64,000 nt of DNA from Halomonas sp. 25-S5 (GCF_029889845.1 NZ_JARANV010000001.1:1-64000), one strand, 5' to 3'; positions 1 through 8,661 are shown, numbered from the stretch's first letter. Notes: generated from the letters alone by a model not told the origin. Made by a program: numbers and translations.

Positions 1-1891
1 GGTGATCGGCGGGACCACCTTCACGCTGGCCCAGGTCCAGGCATTTGATGGCTCGCAGACAGTAAGCACCGGCGAAGGCACACTGACGCTGGATGGCTAC
101 ACCGGTGATAGCTTTGGCGGCACCATCGATTACACCTACACGCTGGACGCCACGATCGACAACGACAGCAAGTCGGCGACTGGTAACGACGCCGTCACAC
201 TGGATCACTTCGATGACAGCCTCGCGATTCAGGTCAATGGCGTGGGTGGCACCACGGCCAGTGACAACCTGGTGATTCGTGCCATCGACGACGTGCCCGA
301 GTTCACCAACATCGCAGATTCCAACAATGATGGCATCGTAGAGCTTTCAGCGCCCAACGTTAGTGCTACATACAGCCAGCAGTTTGCTGATTGGAACTAT
401 GGCGCCGATGGCCCGAGTGATAATCTAAACTTTGACATTGGCGTCACTGTTGGCAATGCCATTGTAACCACCTCGAGCTCAAGTCAGGTCGTGATCGATC
501 TTAAGGACCCTGATGGAAACAGCGCCGGCGTGCTCACGCTCAATGCCAATGGTGATGATTCGCTGGTGGTCTCTGCTCGCGATCCTGACCTCACCACCGA
601 TAAGTTGCTCACTGGCGATGTCACGGTGGGGGGGCCGTCGTTAACCAAGACCATCAACAGTTCCATCTCCGATTTGGAGGTTACCGTCACGGCGAGCGAT
701 GGAGACAGCACGCTCGGCGAGAGCAAAGACGATGAGGTCAATCCCAGCAATCAGGGGTGGGGGGTTTCCGACAACCAGGTAGACCCTGGCGAGAGCCTGA
801 CCTTCAGCTTCAGTAACTCGGTCGATACGTTTGAGTTCAAAACCACCGGCTTCACCGGCGGGAACCAAGCAAATAACGTGGCTTCCCTCGCCATTACCGT
901 CAACTATGACGACGGCAGCTTTGGCACTTTAACCACTAGCTCTATCAGCGGTCAGCTGACGGCGGTTCATGAACTGGCCGGTTTCGACAGCGGGAAAGGC
1001 ATTAACAGCGTGACTGTCGAGAGTAACGAACCTTCCGGCGGCGATGGCTTCCGCCTGAACGACGTCACTGTCGGCCAGTTCGTCTCTCATGATCCAGATT
1101 CCTTGGACTATAGCTTCACCCTCGGCTCACTCGCAGTGCAGGACGGTGACGGTGATACTGCGGAGCAAGCATTTAGTGTTCACCTCGACGGTTCTGCTAC
1201 CGGTAGTTTCAGTGTTTCCCCCATTGCCCTCGATCTCGATGGCGACGGCGCCGAATACCTCTCCCGCGACGCAGGTGTGGTGTTCACCGACGAGAACTCT
1301 GGTGAGTCGGTGAGCACGGCCTGGGTCGGTGCCGACGATGGCCTGCTGGTCATCGATGCCAACAACTCCGGTACTGTGGATGAATCCCGCGAATACGTCT
1401 TTACCGAGTGGTCCGATACGGCCGAGACCGACATGGAAGCGGTCAGAGAGGTCTTCGACACTAACAACAATGGTATGCTCGATGCTGGTGATGAAGCCTG
1501 GAGTCAGTTCGCGGTATGGCAGGATGCCAACTCGGATGGCAAGACCGATGAGGGTGAGCTGTCGTCTCTGTACCAACTGGGTGTGGAGAGCATCGCACTC
1601 GACTACGCTGCGGTAAGTGAAAGTCGGACCGATGCAGACGGCGATGTCTTGGTGCATGGTCAATCACAGGTGAACTGGATGGATGGCAGTGTGACCCTCG
1701 CCGAGGATACCAGCTTCGCGATCAGTGCCGGGGAGGTATTGTTGGAAGACGAAGAAGCGCTGTTCCAGGAGGATGGCTCCGATTCTCACACAACACCTGA
1801 GACTTCATTCTCAACCGTGCAGGTCGATGTTCCAGTCAATGGAACACAGCCCTTCGAGGATTTAGACACCTCGACTAACTCTATCGAGTGA
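1..1891 (+). CDS. C-terminal part of a giant LapA/RTX-type repeat adhesin (5' end outside window)
   Basis: The reading frame is open from the window edge to a TGA at 1889-1891, so only the last ~630 residues are present. The N-terminal part consists of Ig-like/VCBS-style repeat modules: a beta-rich 'tYtL' strand, then an aspartate-rich stretch ending in an 'I.DDVPEF' linker near residue 100. Residues ~405-520 carry Ca-binding loops (LDLDGDGAEY, DANNSGTVDES, DTNNNGMLDAGDE, DANSDGKTDEGEL), followed by an acidic Ser/Thr-rich tail. Large adhesins of this type are exported by type I secretion through a C-terminal signal and held at the outer membrane by an N-terminal retention module. That module and any LapG cleavage site would lie outside the window. 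The opposite-strand lapG and lapD genes nearby support a LapA-like biofilm adhesin. Its base composition looks less GC-rich than the rest of the window. The exact adhesin family is inference. Confidence 0.8.
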   Translation, partial: VIGGTTFTLAQVQAFDGSQTVSTGEGTLTLDGYTGDSFGGTIDYTYTLDATIDNDSKSATGNDAVTLDHFDDSLAIQVNGVGGTTASDNLVIRAIDDVPEFTNIADSNNDGIVELSAPNVSATYSQQFADWNYGADGPSDNLNFDIGVTVGNAIVTTSSSSQVVIDLKDPDGNSAGVLTLNANGDDSLVVSARDPDLTTDKLLTGDVTVGGPSLTKTINSSISDLEVTVTASDGDSTLGESKDDEVNPSNQGWGVSDNQVDPGESLTFSFSNSVDTFEFKTTGFTGGNQANNVASLAITVNYDDGSFGTLTTSSISGQLTAVHELAGFDSGKGINSVTVESNEPSGGDGFRLNDVTVGQFVSHDPDSLDYSFTLGSLAVQDGDGDTAEQAFSVHLDGSATGSFSVSPIALDLDGDGAEYLSRDAGVVFTDENSGESVSTAWVGADDGLLVIDANNSGTVDESREYVFTEWSDTAETDMEAVREVFDTNNNGMLDAGDEAWSQFAVWQDANSDGKTDEGELSSLYQLGVESIALDYAAVSESRTDADGDVLVHGQSQVNWMDGSVTLAEDTSFAISAGEVLLEDEEALFQEDGSDSHTTPETSFSTVQVDVPVNGTQPFEDLDTSTNSIE

Positions 1892-1916
1892 TGGTGAAGT
1901 TTTAAGGCACCTGCAT

Positions 1917-1950
1917 TGCCCCCGCCCGGTACGCCCGGGCGGGGCATTTT
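1917..1950 (+). terminator. Rho-independent terminator after the adhesin gene
   Basis: A GC-rich stem (TGCCCC.GCCCGG against GCCCGGGCGGGGCA, about 13 pairs with one bulge) is followed by TTTT at 1947-1950, 26 bases after the adhesin stop codon. Confidence 0.8.
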
Positions 1951-1985
1951 GCGAAGCTGCCAGTACCAGTTTTTGGAGAGGCCCC

Positions 1986-2324
1986 ATGTACATCAAGCGT
2001 GACAGTGACGGTCGCATCGAACTGGTCAGCCGGGAGGAGACGCCGGCGTGCAGCGAGTACCTGCCGGCGGACTCGCCGGAGCTGCTGGCCTTCCTGACGG
2101 AGGGCGAGGTAGGCAAGGGCGCGGCGCGCTTCCAGGCCTCGGACCTGGCCTTCGTGCGGGTGCTGGAGGACGTGATCGAGGTGCTGATGGACAAGGGGGT
2201 GATCAGCTTCACCGACCTGCCGGCACCGGCCCAGGAGAAGGTGATGGAGCGTCAGTCGTTGCGTCGCCGGCTCAATGGCCTGCAGCTGGTGTCCAGTAGC
2301 GACGAGGAGAGCGGGGTGATCTAG
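1986..2324 (+). CDS. conserved hypothetical protein (112 aa)
   Basis: The start ATG is preceded by a GGAGAGG ribosome-binding site. The 112-residue product is soluble and acidic, begins MYIKRDSDGRIELVS, and is predicted mostly helical after residue 35. It contains a 'DKGVISFTDLPAPAQEKVMERQ' segment (quoted in part). Proteins of this kind are often annotated, misleadingly, as 'tryptophan synthase subunit beta-like'; I recall the family from Pseudomonas and Halomonas but know no demonstrated function. It lies between the adhesin terminator and the convergent lapD gene. That position may be accidental. No signal peptide or metal-binding cluster is visible. Confidence 0.75.
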   Translation: MYIKRDSDGRIELVSREETPACSEYLPADSPELLAFLTEGEVGKGAARFQASDLAFVRVLEDVIEVLMDKGVISFTDLPAPAQEKVMERQSLRRRLNGLQLVSSSDEESGVI

Positions 2325-2355
2325 CCCAGGCAAGACGGGTAGTGCCCATGACGAC

Positions 2356-2390
2356 ACGGGCCGGCATTCTCCAGAGTGCCGGCCCGTTTC
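2356..2390. terminator. hairpin between convergent genes
   Basis: A perfect 11-bp stem (ACGGGCCGGCA at 2356-2366, TGCCGGCCCGT at 2377-2387) has a 10-nt loop and is followed by TTC on the + strand. It sits between the 112-aa gene and the convergent lapD, and probably serves the + strand gene. Confidence 0.6.
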
Positions 2391-2394
2391 ACGG

Positions 2395-4311
2395 TCAGCC
2401 CGTGGGCTTGTCGTGTTGACGAATCCCGGGGCCGGTGGCGCCATCCAGGCCCAGCTCGAAGAGCATCCGGGCCTCTTCGAGGTTCTCGACCCCCTCGCCG
2501 ATGGCCAATATCCCCAGAGAATGGCAGAGCGTGGCCATGCCGCGCAGGATGGTCTGCTGCTCGGCGACCTTGTCGATGTCCTTGATCAGCGTCCTGTCGA
2601 TCTTGAGGTAGGCGAGCCCCAGGTCCTGCAGGTCGGCGATTCGGTTGAATTCGGCGCCGACATGTTCCAGGCCGATCCGGCAGCCCAGCGGCTGCAGGGC
2701 GTGGCACAGGCTGCGGAAGCTGGCCAGGTCATGAATCGCCAGGGATTCGGGGATCTCCAGCCAGAGTCGCGCGGCGACGTCAGGCCGGGCCCTGAGGCGG
2801 GCCTGGAGCTCCATGACGAAGCGGGCATCCTGGATCGAGGCGGCCGACAGGTTGATGCCTAGCGGCTTGCCGCGCTGGGTGATGTCGCGCACGGCCTCGT
2901 CGATCACCGCCAGGTCGAGCCGGCTGTCGAGCTCGAGCCGCGAGATCCAGGGCATGAAGACCCCGGCGGGCTGCCACTCGCTGTTCAGGCGCAGCCGCGA
3001 GGGGCTTTCGAAGTGAAGGAGTTTGCCCTTGCCATCCAGCACCGGGTAGTGGGCCAGGTAGACCCCCTTGGTCATGGCTTCCTGGAGGGCGCGACGCCAT
3101 TCGCCATGGCTGGTGAACAGGCTGCGGCGCTGGGGGCCCTCGGCGATGACCAGGCTCTGGTCACCGCGGGTCTCGGCGGCCGAAAGGGCGCCGTCCAGGC
3201 TCGCCAACAGCACGCTACGCTGGTCGTCCTGGGCATAGTCGATCAGTGCTGCCGGCAGGCCGAGTGGCACGGGGTTCTGCTGTCGTAGCTCTGCGAACCG
3301 CTTGCCGAGCTCATCACGCAATGTTTCCAGGTCATGGCTACCGGGCAGCAGCAGAGCGAAGTCGCTGCCGTTCAGGCGTCCCACGACCCCGCCACCGCGG
3401 ACCTTGCCGAACTGGTCCAGGCTGCTGGCGAGCGCATGCAGCAGGGCATCGGTGTCGCCGTGGCCCAGTCGCTCGTTGACCTCGGCCAGCCGGGCCAGGC
3501 GCACCAAGGCCAGGGTACCGCTGGCTCGGCCATCCTGGCTCTCCAGAAGGATCTGCAGCTGGGCGAGGAAGGCCTCGCGCTTGAGCGCGCCGGTCACGCT
3601 GTCGTGCTGCAGGCGTCGGCGCAGCAGGTCGAGCTTCTGGCTCTCTTCGCCGAGCATGTCCCGTACGGCGGCGGAGAGCTGGTTCATGGCCACCACCACC
3701 TCGCGCAACTCGCGGGTGCGCGGGGCGGGAAGGGTGGTGAAGCGCCGTTCACCGATCTGCCGGGCCTGTTGGACGACATGACGCAACGGCCGGCGGATGG
3801 TTCGCACTATCCACCCGGCCAGCAGCAGGCTGAGGGCGGCGGCCAGGGCGAACCAGCCGACCAGTTCCAGGCTGCTGCGCCACAACGAGCGATAGGCGAA
3901 GCTGTGCTGGCTCTCGAGCGTAAGAGTGCCGAATTGTCGCCAGCCGTCCTGGACCACGGCCTGTCCTGGGGGGACCTCGAAGCGCACCAGATCGACGAAC
4001 CAGGCCGGCACGTCCTCGATGGCCTCGCCGGCGCGGCGCTGCTCGATGATCTCGCCCAGTGGGTCGCGCAGCTCGACCCGCCGGTAGTGGCCGGTATCGA
4101 ACTGGGCGGCTACCAGCAGTTCCAGGGTCACCGGGTCCTTGGGCATTTGGCTCATGGTCAGCGCCAGGGCATTGGCATTGTCCGCATTCTTGATGCGCAC
4201 TTCCTGCTCGATGTAGGCCCGGCTGGAGCTGATACCGATGAACAGGCTGCCGCCGAAGGCGAGCAGCAGCAGTACCACGATGGTCAGCCAGAGCTGCTTG
4301 ATGAGCGACAT
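2395..4311 (-). CDS. lapD: LapD-like c-di-GMP receptor (HAMP-GGDEF-EAL, degenerate)
   Basis: This 638-residue inner-membrane protein has an N-terminal TM helix (~8-30), a periplasmic domain of about 120 residues of the LapD/MoxY type, a second TM (~152-172), a HAMP segment (RRPLRHVVQQARQIGERRF), a GGDEF-like domain and an EAL-like domain. Both catalytic signatures are lost: the GGDEF position reads NGSDF and the EAL position reads ESP. This fits a receptor rather than an enzyme. In the Pseudomonas fluorescens system, c-di-GMP binding to the EAL domain lets the periplasmic domain sequester LapG, so that the adhesin stays on the surface. The start is 4 nt after the lapG stop, with a GGGGGA ribosome-binding site inside the lapG end, so the two genes form an operon. 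The nearby adhesin end strengthens the assignment. Confidence 0.85.
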   Translation of the reverse strand: MSLIKQLWLTIVVLLLLAFGGSLFIGISSSRAYIEQEVRIKNADNANALALTMSQMPKDPVTLELLVAAQFDTGHYRRVELRDPLGEIIEQRRAGEAIEDVPAWFVDLVRFEVPPGQAVVQDGWRQFGTLTLESQHSFAYRSLWRSSLELVGWFALAAALSLLLAGWIVRTIRRPLRHVVQQARQIGERRFTTLPAPRTRELREVVVAMNQLSAAVRDMLGEESQKLDLLRRRLQHDSVTGALKREAFLAQLQILLESQDGRASGTLALVRLARLAEVNERLGHGDTDALLHALASSLDQFGKVRGGGVVGRLNGSDFALLLPGSHDLETLRDELGKRFAELRQQNPVPLGLPAALIDYAQDDQRSVLLASLDGALSAAETRGDQSLVIAEGPQRRSLFTSHGEWRRALQEAMTKGVYLAHYPVLDGKGKLLHFESPSRLRLNSEWQPAGVFMPWISRLELDSRLDLAVIDEAVRDITQRGKPLGINLSAASIQDARFVMELQARLRARPDVAARLWLEIPESLAIHDLASFRSLCHALQPLGCRIGLEHVGAEFNRIADLQDLGLAYLKIDRTLIKDIDKVAEQQTILRGMATLCHSLGILAIGEGVENLEEARMLFELGLDGATGPGIRQHDKPTG

Positions 4312-4315
4312 CTTG

Positions 4316-5029
4316 TTATCCCCCTTGAATGAATCCTTGCGCCTGCATGCGATCGATCGCGCGTCGCCAGCGCGAGAGGCGTGCTATTGGGTCGGCACGC
4401 GATCGGGTGGAGCCGCCGGCCCAGAGGCCGCTGCTGTTGAAGCTGAACAGCGGATCGAGATCGGTGCGCCGGGAGCCGCGGGTGATCGAGGACACCAGGT
4501 TGTCGAGCACTAGCGGGTCCGCCGCAGGGGTCTCGTAGTAGCCCAGCACCATGTGCGCCTGGGTGATGCCGCTGCGGCCGATGCGTGCGCGGACATAGAT
4601 CATGCGCAACTCGTCGCCCGGTACCCCCAGCTCCTTGAGGGTGATGTACTTGGCGATGGAGAAATCCTCGCAGTCCCCCTGGCCGCGGCCCAGGGTCTCC
4701 AGCGGCGTGGCCCAGTAGTCTTCCTGGCCCCAGATGTCGATATCGTCGAGCCAGCGGACCCGCCGGTTGAAGAAGGCGTTGACCTCGCGCAGGCGGGTCT
4801 GCAGGTCGGCAGGACGCAGCCGTTCGACCAGCGCGAACCACGCCTCGAGGCTCGATAGCCCTTGCTGGCCATAGAGTCGCTGCATGCTTTGGCGCAGGCG
4901 CTCGGGCGAGAGGTTGGCCTCACCCGAGGAGGGATGCAGCCCCAGGCCGATGGCCAGCGACAGGCTGCCGAGCCCCGCCAGGAAACGGCGACGTCCGGGC
5001 GAATCGAGTGTCCGGGGGGGAGGCGGCAT
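4316..5029 (-). CDS. lapG: LapG-like periplasmic transglutaminase-fold cysteine protease
   Basis: The product is 237 residues with an N-terminal export signal containing a twin-arginine-like RRRFLAGLG followed by a hydrophobic stretch, so it is predicted to be periplasmic. The bacterial transglutaminase-like cysteine protease triad is visible: Cys in GDCEDFSIAKY, His in AHMVLGYY and Asp in LVLDNLV. In the known system LapG is Ca-dependent and cleaves the N-terminal retention module of the LapA adhesin after a TAAG/PAAG motif, releasing cells from biofilm when LapD lets it go. It is the first gene of a two-gene operon with lapD. The adhesin ending at 1891 on the other strand is its likely substrate, though its N-terminus cannot be inspected here. 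Confidence 0.88.
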   Translation of the reverse strand: MPPPPRTLDSPGRRRFLAGLGSLSLAIGLGLHPSSGEANLSPERLRQSMQRLYGQQGLSSLEAWFALVERLRPADLQTRLREVNAFFNRRVRWLDDIDIWGQEDYWATPLETLGRGQGDCEDFSIAKYITLKELGVPGDELRMIYVRARIGRSGITQAHMVLGYYETPAADPLVLDNLVSSITRGSRRTDLDPLFSFNSSGLWAGGSTRSRADPIARLSRWRRAIDRMQAQGFIQGG

Positions 5030-5115
5030 GCGGCGGGCCTGGCTGAGCGTTTGCTCAAGTCTAGGGGGCGTAGAGTCCTAATGCGAGGGGAGTGATCGGC
5101 GTGATGTCGAGCGGC

Positions 5116-6321
5116 TCAACCCTTGCCGGGCCCCAGCCAGATCCGCAGCCGGCCTACCCAGTTGAGGTCCTGGGCGGCGCGGCGCAGCTCACCGACCGCG
5201 CCCTCGAGGGTCTGGCCGTCGGGCAGCGCATTGATGTAGAGAGAGACATCCACCTGGTTGTCCAGGTAATGAAGGTCCAGCGCGACTCGGGCATGCCAGA
5301 CCGGCAGCCCCTGCCAGGCGTCATCGAGGAGCTCCACCACGTCGCTGCGCAGCGGCAGGCCGGGGCGCAGGCTGTGCTCGAGCTCGCCCGAATCGTCCTC
5401 GGGGTCGATGTGGAAGGTGACGTCGGCGAGCTCCGGAAAGGCCTCGCGAAGGCGGCGACTCACTTCGTTGCCGATCTCGTGGGCCTCGGAGACGGTGACC
5501 CGCGGCGGCACCACGATGTGCAGGTCGAGGATCACATCGCTGCCCAGCTTGCGGGTCCGCAGGTCGTGCACTCCGTTGACATGGGGGACGCGCTCGGCGA
5601 TGTCCCGCATGTGGTCGCGCTGCGCGCGGGGCAACGCCGTGTCGATGAGCTCCTGGCTGGACTCCCACAGCAGCCGCCCGCCGACCTGCCCGACCATCAT
5701 GCCGACCACGATGGCGGCCACGGCATCCATCCAACCGACCCCGAACTGTGCGGCCACCAGGCCCACCAGCACCACCACGGTGGAGAGCGCATCGGAGCGC
5801 GAGTGCCAGGCGTTGGCCTCGAGCAGTCGTGAATTGACCCGCCTGGCCACCCGCAAGGTGTAGCGATAGATCCACTCCTTGGCGATCAGGCCCAGCACGG
5901 CGATGCCGATCGCCCACAGGCCTGGGGCGGGCACCGGTTCCCCGCCTACCAGCCGGGTGATGCTCGCCCAGGCGATGCCCCCGGCGACGAAGATCAGTAC
6001 GCTGCCCAGCCACAAGGTGGCCAGGGTCTCGATGCGGCCGTGGCCGTAGGGGTGGTTGCTGTCGGGCTCCTGGCGGCCGTAGTGGGTGGCGGCGACGACG
6101 AACAGGTCCGTCAGGATGTCCGAGAAGGAGTGGATGCCGTCGGCCACCAGGGCCGCCGAGCCTACGGCGAAGCCGGCGAGCATCTTGGCCACGCCGACCA
6201 CGAAGTCGATGACGGCGCCGATCAGCGTGACCTTGTGGGCCTCGCGGGTCTGGGCGGCGCGATCTGCAGTCGAGCTTTGTCGGTTTGTCGCCTGCGCACT
6301 CACGCCCGGGTACTCGTTCAT
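5116..6321 (-). CDS. cation diffusion facilitator (CDF) family transporter
   Basis: This 401-residue protein has about six TM helices in its first ~230 residues and a long cytoplasmic C-terminal domain. The CDF signature is present: ALVADGIHSFSDILTD supplies the HxxxD site in TM2, and HSRSDALSTVVVLVG is the matching TM5 motif. HPYGHGRIETLATL is the family loop after TM2. Family members exchange Zn2+, Fe2+ or related divalent cations for protons across the inner membrane; the HxxxD combination is typical of Zn/Fe-type (FieF-like) members, but the metal cannot be fixed from sequence. The C-terminus is longer than that of E. coli FieF, with an extra ~100 residues after the usual dimerisation domain. 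A weak GAGGCGAGA ribosome-binding site precedes the ATG. It is 13 nt downstream of the acyltransferase gene and is probably cotranscribed with it. Confidence 0.88.
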   Translation of the reverse strand: MNEYPGVSAQATNRQSSTADRAAQTREAHKVTLIGAVIDFVVGVAKMLAGFAVGSAALVADGIHSFSDILTDLFVVAATHYGRQEPDSNHPYGHGRIETLATLWLGSVLIFVAGGIAWASITRLVGGEPVPAPGLWAIGIAVLGLIAKEWIYRYTLRVARRVNSRLLEANAWHSRSDALSTVVVLVGLVAAQFGVGWMDAVAAIVVGMMVGQVGGRLLWESSQELIDTALPRAQRDHMRDIAERVPHVNGVHDLRTRKLGSDVILDLHIVVPPRVTVSEAHEIGNEVSRRLREAFPELADVTFHIDPEDDSGELEHSLRPGLPLRSDVVELLDDAWQGLPVWHARVALDLHYLDNQVDVSLYINALPDGQTLEGAVGELRRAAQDLNWVGRLRIWLGPGKG

Positions 6322-6334
6322 CTTATCTCGCCTC

Positions 6335-7501
6335 TCAACGGTGGCGCCCCGCCTTGTTGAGCACCGGGTTGGCGTACTGGGTCAGCCACCAGTGGCGAAG
6401 TTCGTCGGGCACCTCCTGCAGGCGCGCCTGGAAGCGGGCGCGATCGGCGTCGCTGACCTCGCTCAGGTCGATCAGGTCCGGGGCCTCGCCAAGGGCCTCC
6501 AGGGCCAGGAAGTGGCTGGGAAAGAGGTGGTAGCCGGCGAGCACCTGGCAGTCGATCTCGGCGGCCACGGCTTCGGGGGTGTCGAACTGTGCCGTGAGCG
6601 GGGTGCCGAAGGTAAGCTGTACCCGCCCCTTGTGGCCGGTGATGCCGGCGACAATGGAGCTGATGTCCTCGAACTCGCTCTTCTCGTAGTTGCCGCTGGT
6701 CTGCATGGCGTGCAGTTCCCTGGCCTTCTGCAGGTCGCAGGGGTCGTACTCGTAGCTGATCGACACCGGCACCAGGCGCAATTCGGCAATGGCCTCGCCG
6801 ATGCTCACCTGGCGTTCCCGGCCACGGCGGGCCATGGTCAGCATCTTGATGATTGCCGGGTCGGTGCGGTCGATGCCGTCCTTGGCGCGGCCCTCGCGCT
6901 GGGCCATCCAGATGGGATGGTTGTCCTCGAGGATGGAGTGGCGAATGTAGGCGGAAAGGTTCTGGTAGGCGGCCAGCATGGCACGCTTGCCGCGGGCGCT
7001 GCGCGGTACGATGAAGCTCTTGTTGAGGCGCATCAGGTCGTTGACGTAGGGCTTCTTGAGCAGGTTGTCGCCGATGGCGATGCGCACGGTGTCACGCCCG
7101 GCCAGGTAAAGCGCGTAGTTGACGAAGGCCGGGTCCAGCGAGATGTCGCGATGGTTGCCGATGAACAGGTAGGCACTGTTGGGGTCCAGCGCCTCGAGCC
7201 CCTCCACCCGGAAGATGTCGGTGGAGGTCCGGATCATGCGCTGCATGTAGCGGGCGATGCGCATCTGGAAGTCATGCACGCCGCTCACGCCGCGCACCTC
7301 GCGGCGGATGGCGAAGCTGGCCAGGACGCGCGAGAGACGCGGCATGAAGTGGCTGAGCCGCGGCAGTCGATAGCGGGTCAGGGCATCGAGCAGTTCGGCA
7401 TCATGGGCCAGGCGCGCGAGGACCTCGGCCACCTCGTCGTCCTGGTAGGGACGGATCGCGGCCCAGGGATCGGATGCGGGGGTGTGGTGAGTCTCGGTCA
7501 T
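6335..7501 (-). CDS. PlsC-like 1-acyl-sn-glycerol-3-phosphate acyltransferase family protein
   Basis: The product is 388 residues. The acyltransferase block I is GNHRDISLDPAFVNY (NHRxxxLD, a variant of the usual NHxxxxD), followed by a substrate-binding FIVPRSARGKRAML and a WMAQREGRAKDG block corresponding to the family's FPEGxR/RxGRxKD region. These are lysophospholipid-type acyltransferases acting at the membrane with acyl-CoA or acyl-ACP. It is larger than the canonical PlsC (~245 aa), with an extra N-terminal helical domain and C-terminal segment, as in a related group of longer Pseudomonas/Halomonas proteins of unknown substrate. It lies 26 nt downstream of rdgC on the same strand. Confidence 0.75.
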   Translation of the reverse strand: MTETHHTPASDPWAAIRPYQDDEVAEVLARLAHDAELLDALTRYRLPRLSHFMPRLSRVLASFAIRREVRGVSGVHDFQMRIARYMQRMIRTSTDIFRVEGLEALDPNSAYLFIGNHRDISLDPAFVNYALYLAGRDTVRIAIGDNLLKKPYVNDLMRLNKSFIVPRSARGKRAMLAAYQNLSAYIRHSILEDNHPIWMAQREGRAKDGIDRTDPAIIKMLTMARRGRERQVSIGEAIAELRLVPVSISYEYDPCDLQKARELHAMQTSGNYEKSEFEDISSIVAGITGHKGRVQLTFGTPLTAQFDTPEAVAAEIDCQVLAGYHLFPSHFLALEALGEAPDLIDLSEVSDADRARFQARLQEVPDELRHWWLTQYANPVLNKAGRHR

Positions 7502-7527
7502 GGGGTCCAGGCTTTGGTCGGAGGCGA

Positions 7528-8460
7528 TCAGGCGCTGCGGGCGTCACCGGCGGTGCCGGCCTCGCCACCCAGCCACTCGATCAGGCGCTCGATGTTCTCG
7601 GCCAGCGCCTGGGTCATCAGGATGAAGTCGGTCTCCAGGCGCACCAGGGCGTCATCGCCATCGTCGGCCTGGGAGGCCTCGTCGATCAGGGCGTCGTCGA
7701 AGCGCAGCGACTTGATCGCCAGGTCGTCATGCAGCACAAAGCTTAGCCGTCCCTCGATCGACAGTGCCAGCTTGCTGGCCTGGCGGCCGCTCTCCAGCAG
7801 CTGTTGGATCTCGTCGCTGTCGAGGTCGACCTGGCGGGCACGCAGCACGCCGTCGTCGCCCTTGGCCTTGAGCTCCACCTGGTCGCCGAGCACCAGGTCG
7901 GCCGGGCGCGCGCCCGGATCGCCCAGCCAGCTGGTCATGGCCCGCATGGGCAGCGTCTGGCTGGCCAGCGGGGTCACCTTGAGGCTGCCCAGGGTCTCGC
8001 GCAGCAGGTCGAGGAGTTCCTCGGCGCGCTTGCGGGAGCTGGCATTGACGGCGATCAGCTGGCGGCGGCTGTCCCACCACAGGTCGACCTTCTGGCTGCG
8101 CACGAAGGCCCGGGGCAAAAGCTCCTCGTAGACCTCTTCCTTGATCGCCAGCTTCTCCTGGCGGCGCAGCTTGCGGCCCTCGTTAGCCTCGATGGCCTCG
8201 CTGCGCTCCTCGACCTCCTCGCGGACTACCGAGGCGGGCAGGATGCGTTCCTGGCGCAGGGCGGTCATCAGGCGCTGGCCCTGCAGCTCGTGCAGCAGCT
8301 GCGTCCCGGCCCGGCCGGCCGGTGCGGACCAGCCCAGGCGACGCGCCTCGCTGCCCCCCAGGGGGCGGAAGGCCTGCTCGTCCAGGGCGGTTTCCAGGCT
8401 GGCGGCATCCAGCTCAGGGGCGTCGTGCAGGCGGTAGAGGTGCAAGTGCTTGAACCACAT
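7528..8460 (-). CDS. rdgC: RdgC, nucleoid-associated recombination modulator
   Basis: I placed the start at the ATG at 8460, giving MWFKHLHLYRL, the conserved RdgC N-terminus; upstream in-frame ATGs would add a non-conserved leader. The 310-residue product matches the family size (~303). Recognisable RdgC features include 'FRPLGGSEARRLGWSAP', 'LIAVNASSRKRAEELLDLLRETLGSL' and 'LADDLAIKSLRFDDAL'-like segments (here HDDLAIKSLRFDDAL). RdgC forms a ring-shaped dimer around double-stranded DNA and restrains RecA filaments. It is the first gene of a minus-strand run leading to the acyltransferase and the CDF transporter. Confidence 0.93.
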   Translation of the reverse strand: MWFKHLHLYRLHDAPELDAASLETALDEQAFRPLGGSEARRLGWSAPAGRAGTQLLHELQGQRLMTALRQERILPASVVREEVEERSEAIEANEGRKLRRQEKLAIKEEVYEELLPRAFVRSQKVDLWWDSRRQLIAVNASSRKRAEELLDLLRETLGSLKVTPLASQTLPMRAMTSWLGDPGARPADLVLGDQVELKAKGDDGVLRARQVDLDSDEIQQLLESGRQASKLALSIEGRLSFVLHDDLAIKSLRFDDALIDEASQADDGDDALVRLETDFILMTQALAENIERLIEWLGGEAGTAGDARSA

Positions 8461-8501
8461 GGAGCATTTCCCGAGAGAAAGGGGGCACATTATGGCCAAA
8501 G

Positions 8502-8618
8502 GGAGGCGCCGGTGCCAGTGCCGACATCACCTTCGTGCTGTTCGACCTGGCGGCCAGTCGAGCCATCGAGATCGGCGGCGAGATCCGCGAGGCCATGGCG
8601 GCACTGGTCCTGCCTTAG
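8502..8618 (+). pseudogene. possible remnant: C-terminal tail of a hotdog-type acyl-CoA thioesterase
   Basis: Between rdgC and gyrA, frame codons ending in TAG at 8616-8618 read ..SADITFVLFDLAASRAIEI followed by GGEIREAMAALVLP. This resembles the end of 4HBT/hotdog acyl-CoA thioesterases, which typically finish with a 'fvlfDl.tgr...iP.eiReal' segment. No start codon or upstream two-thirds of such a gene is present; the frame runs back into the rdgC promoter side. I read it as a decayed gene fragment. The similarity rests on recall of the family pattern, so confidence is low. Confidence 0.3.
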
Positions 8619-8652
8619 CCCCCTTGCACAGCTCCCTTTGCACCGTCCGGGA

Positions 8653-8661
8653 TGGTATGAT
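8653..8661 (+). promoter_or_regulatory. extended -10 promoter for gyrA
   Basis: TGGTATGAT is an extended -10 element (TGn + TATGAT, hexamer 8656-8661). It lies about 70 nt upstream of the gyrA ATG; no good -35 is seen at 17 bp. An extended -10 can function without a strong -35. Confidence 0.5.

Noticed and set aside
3334..4332. Long open frame antisense to lapD
   Set aside because: Low-complexity composition typical of antisense frames in GC-rich genes; lapD on the other strand has clear domains.
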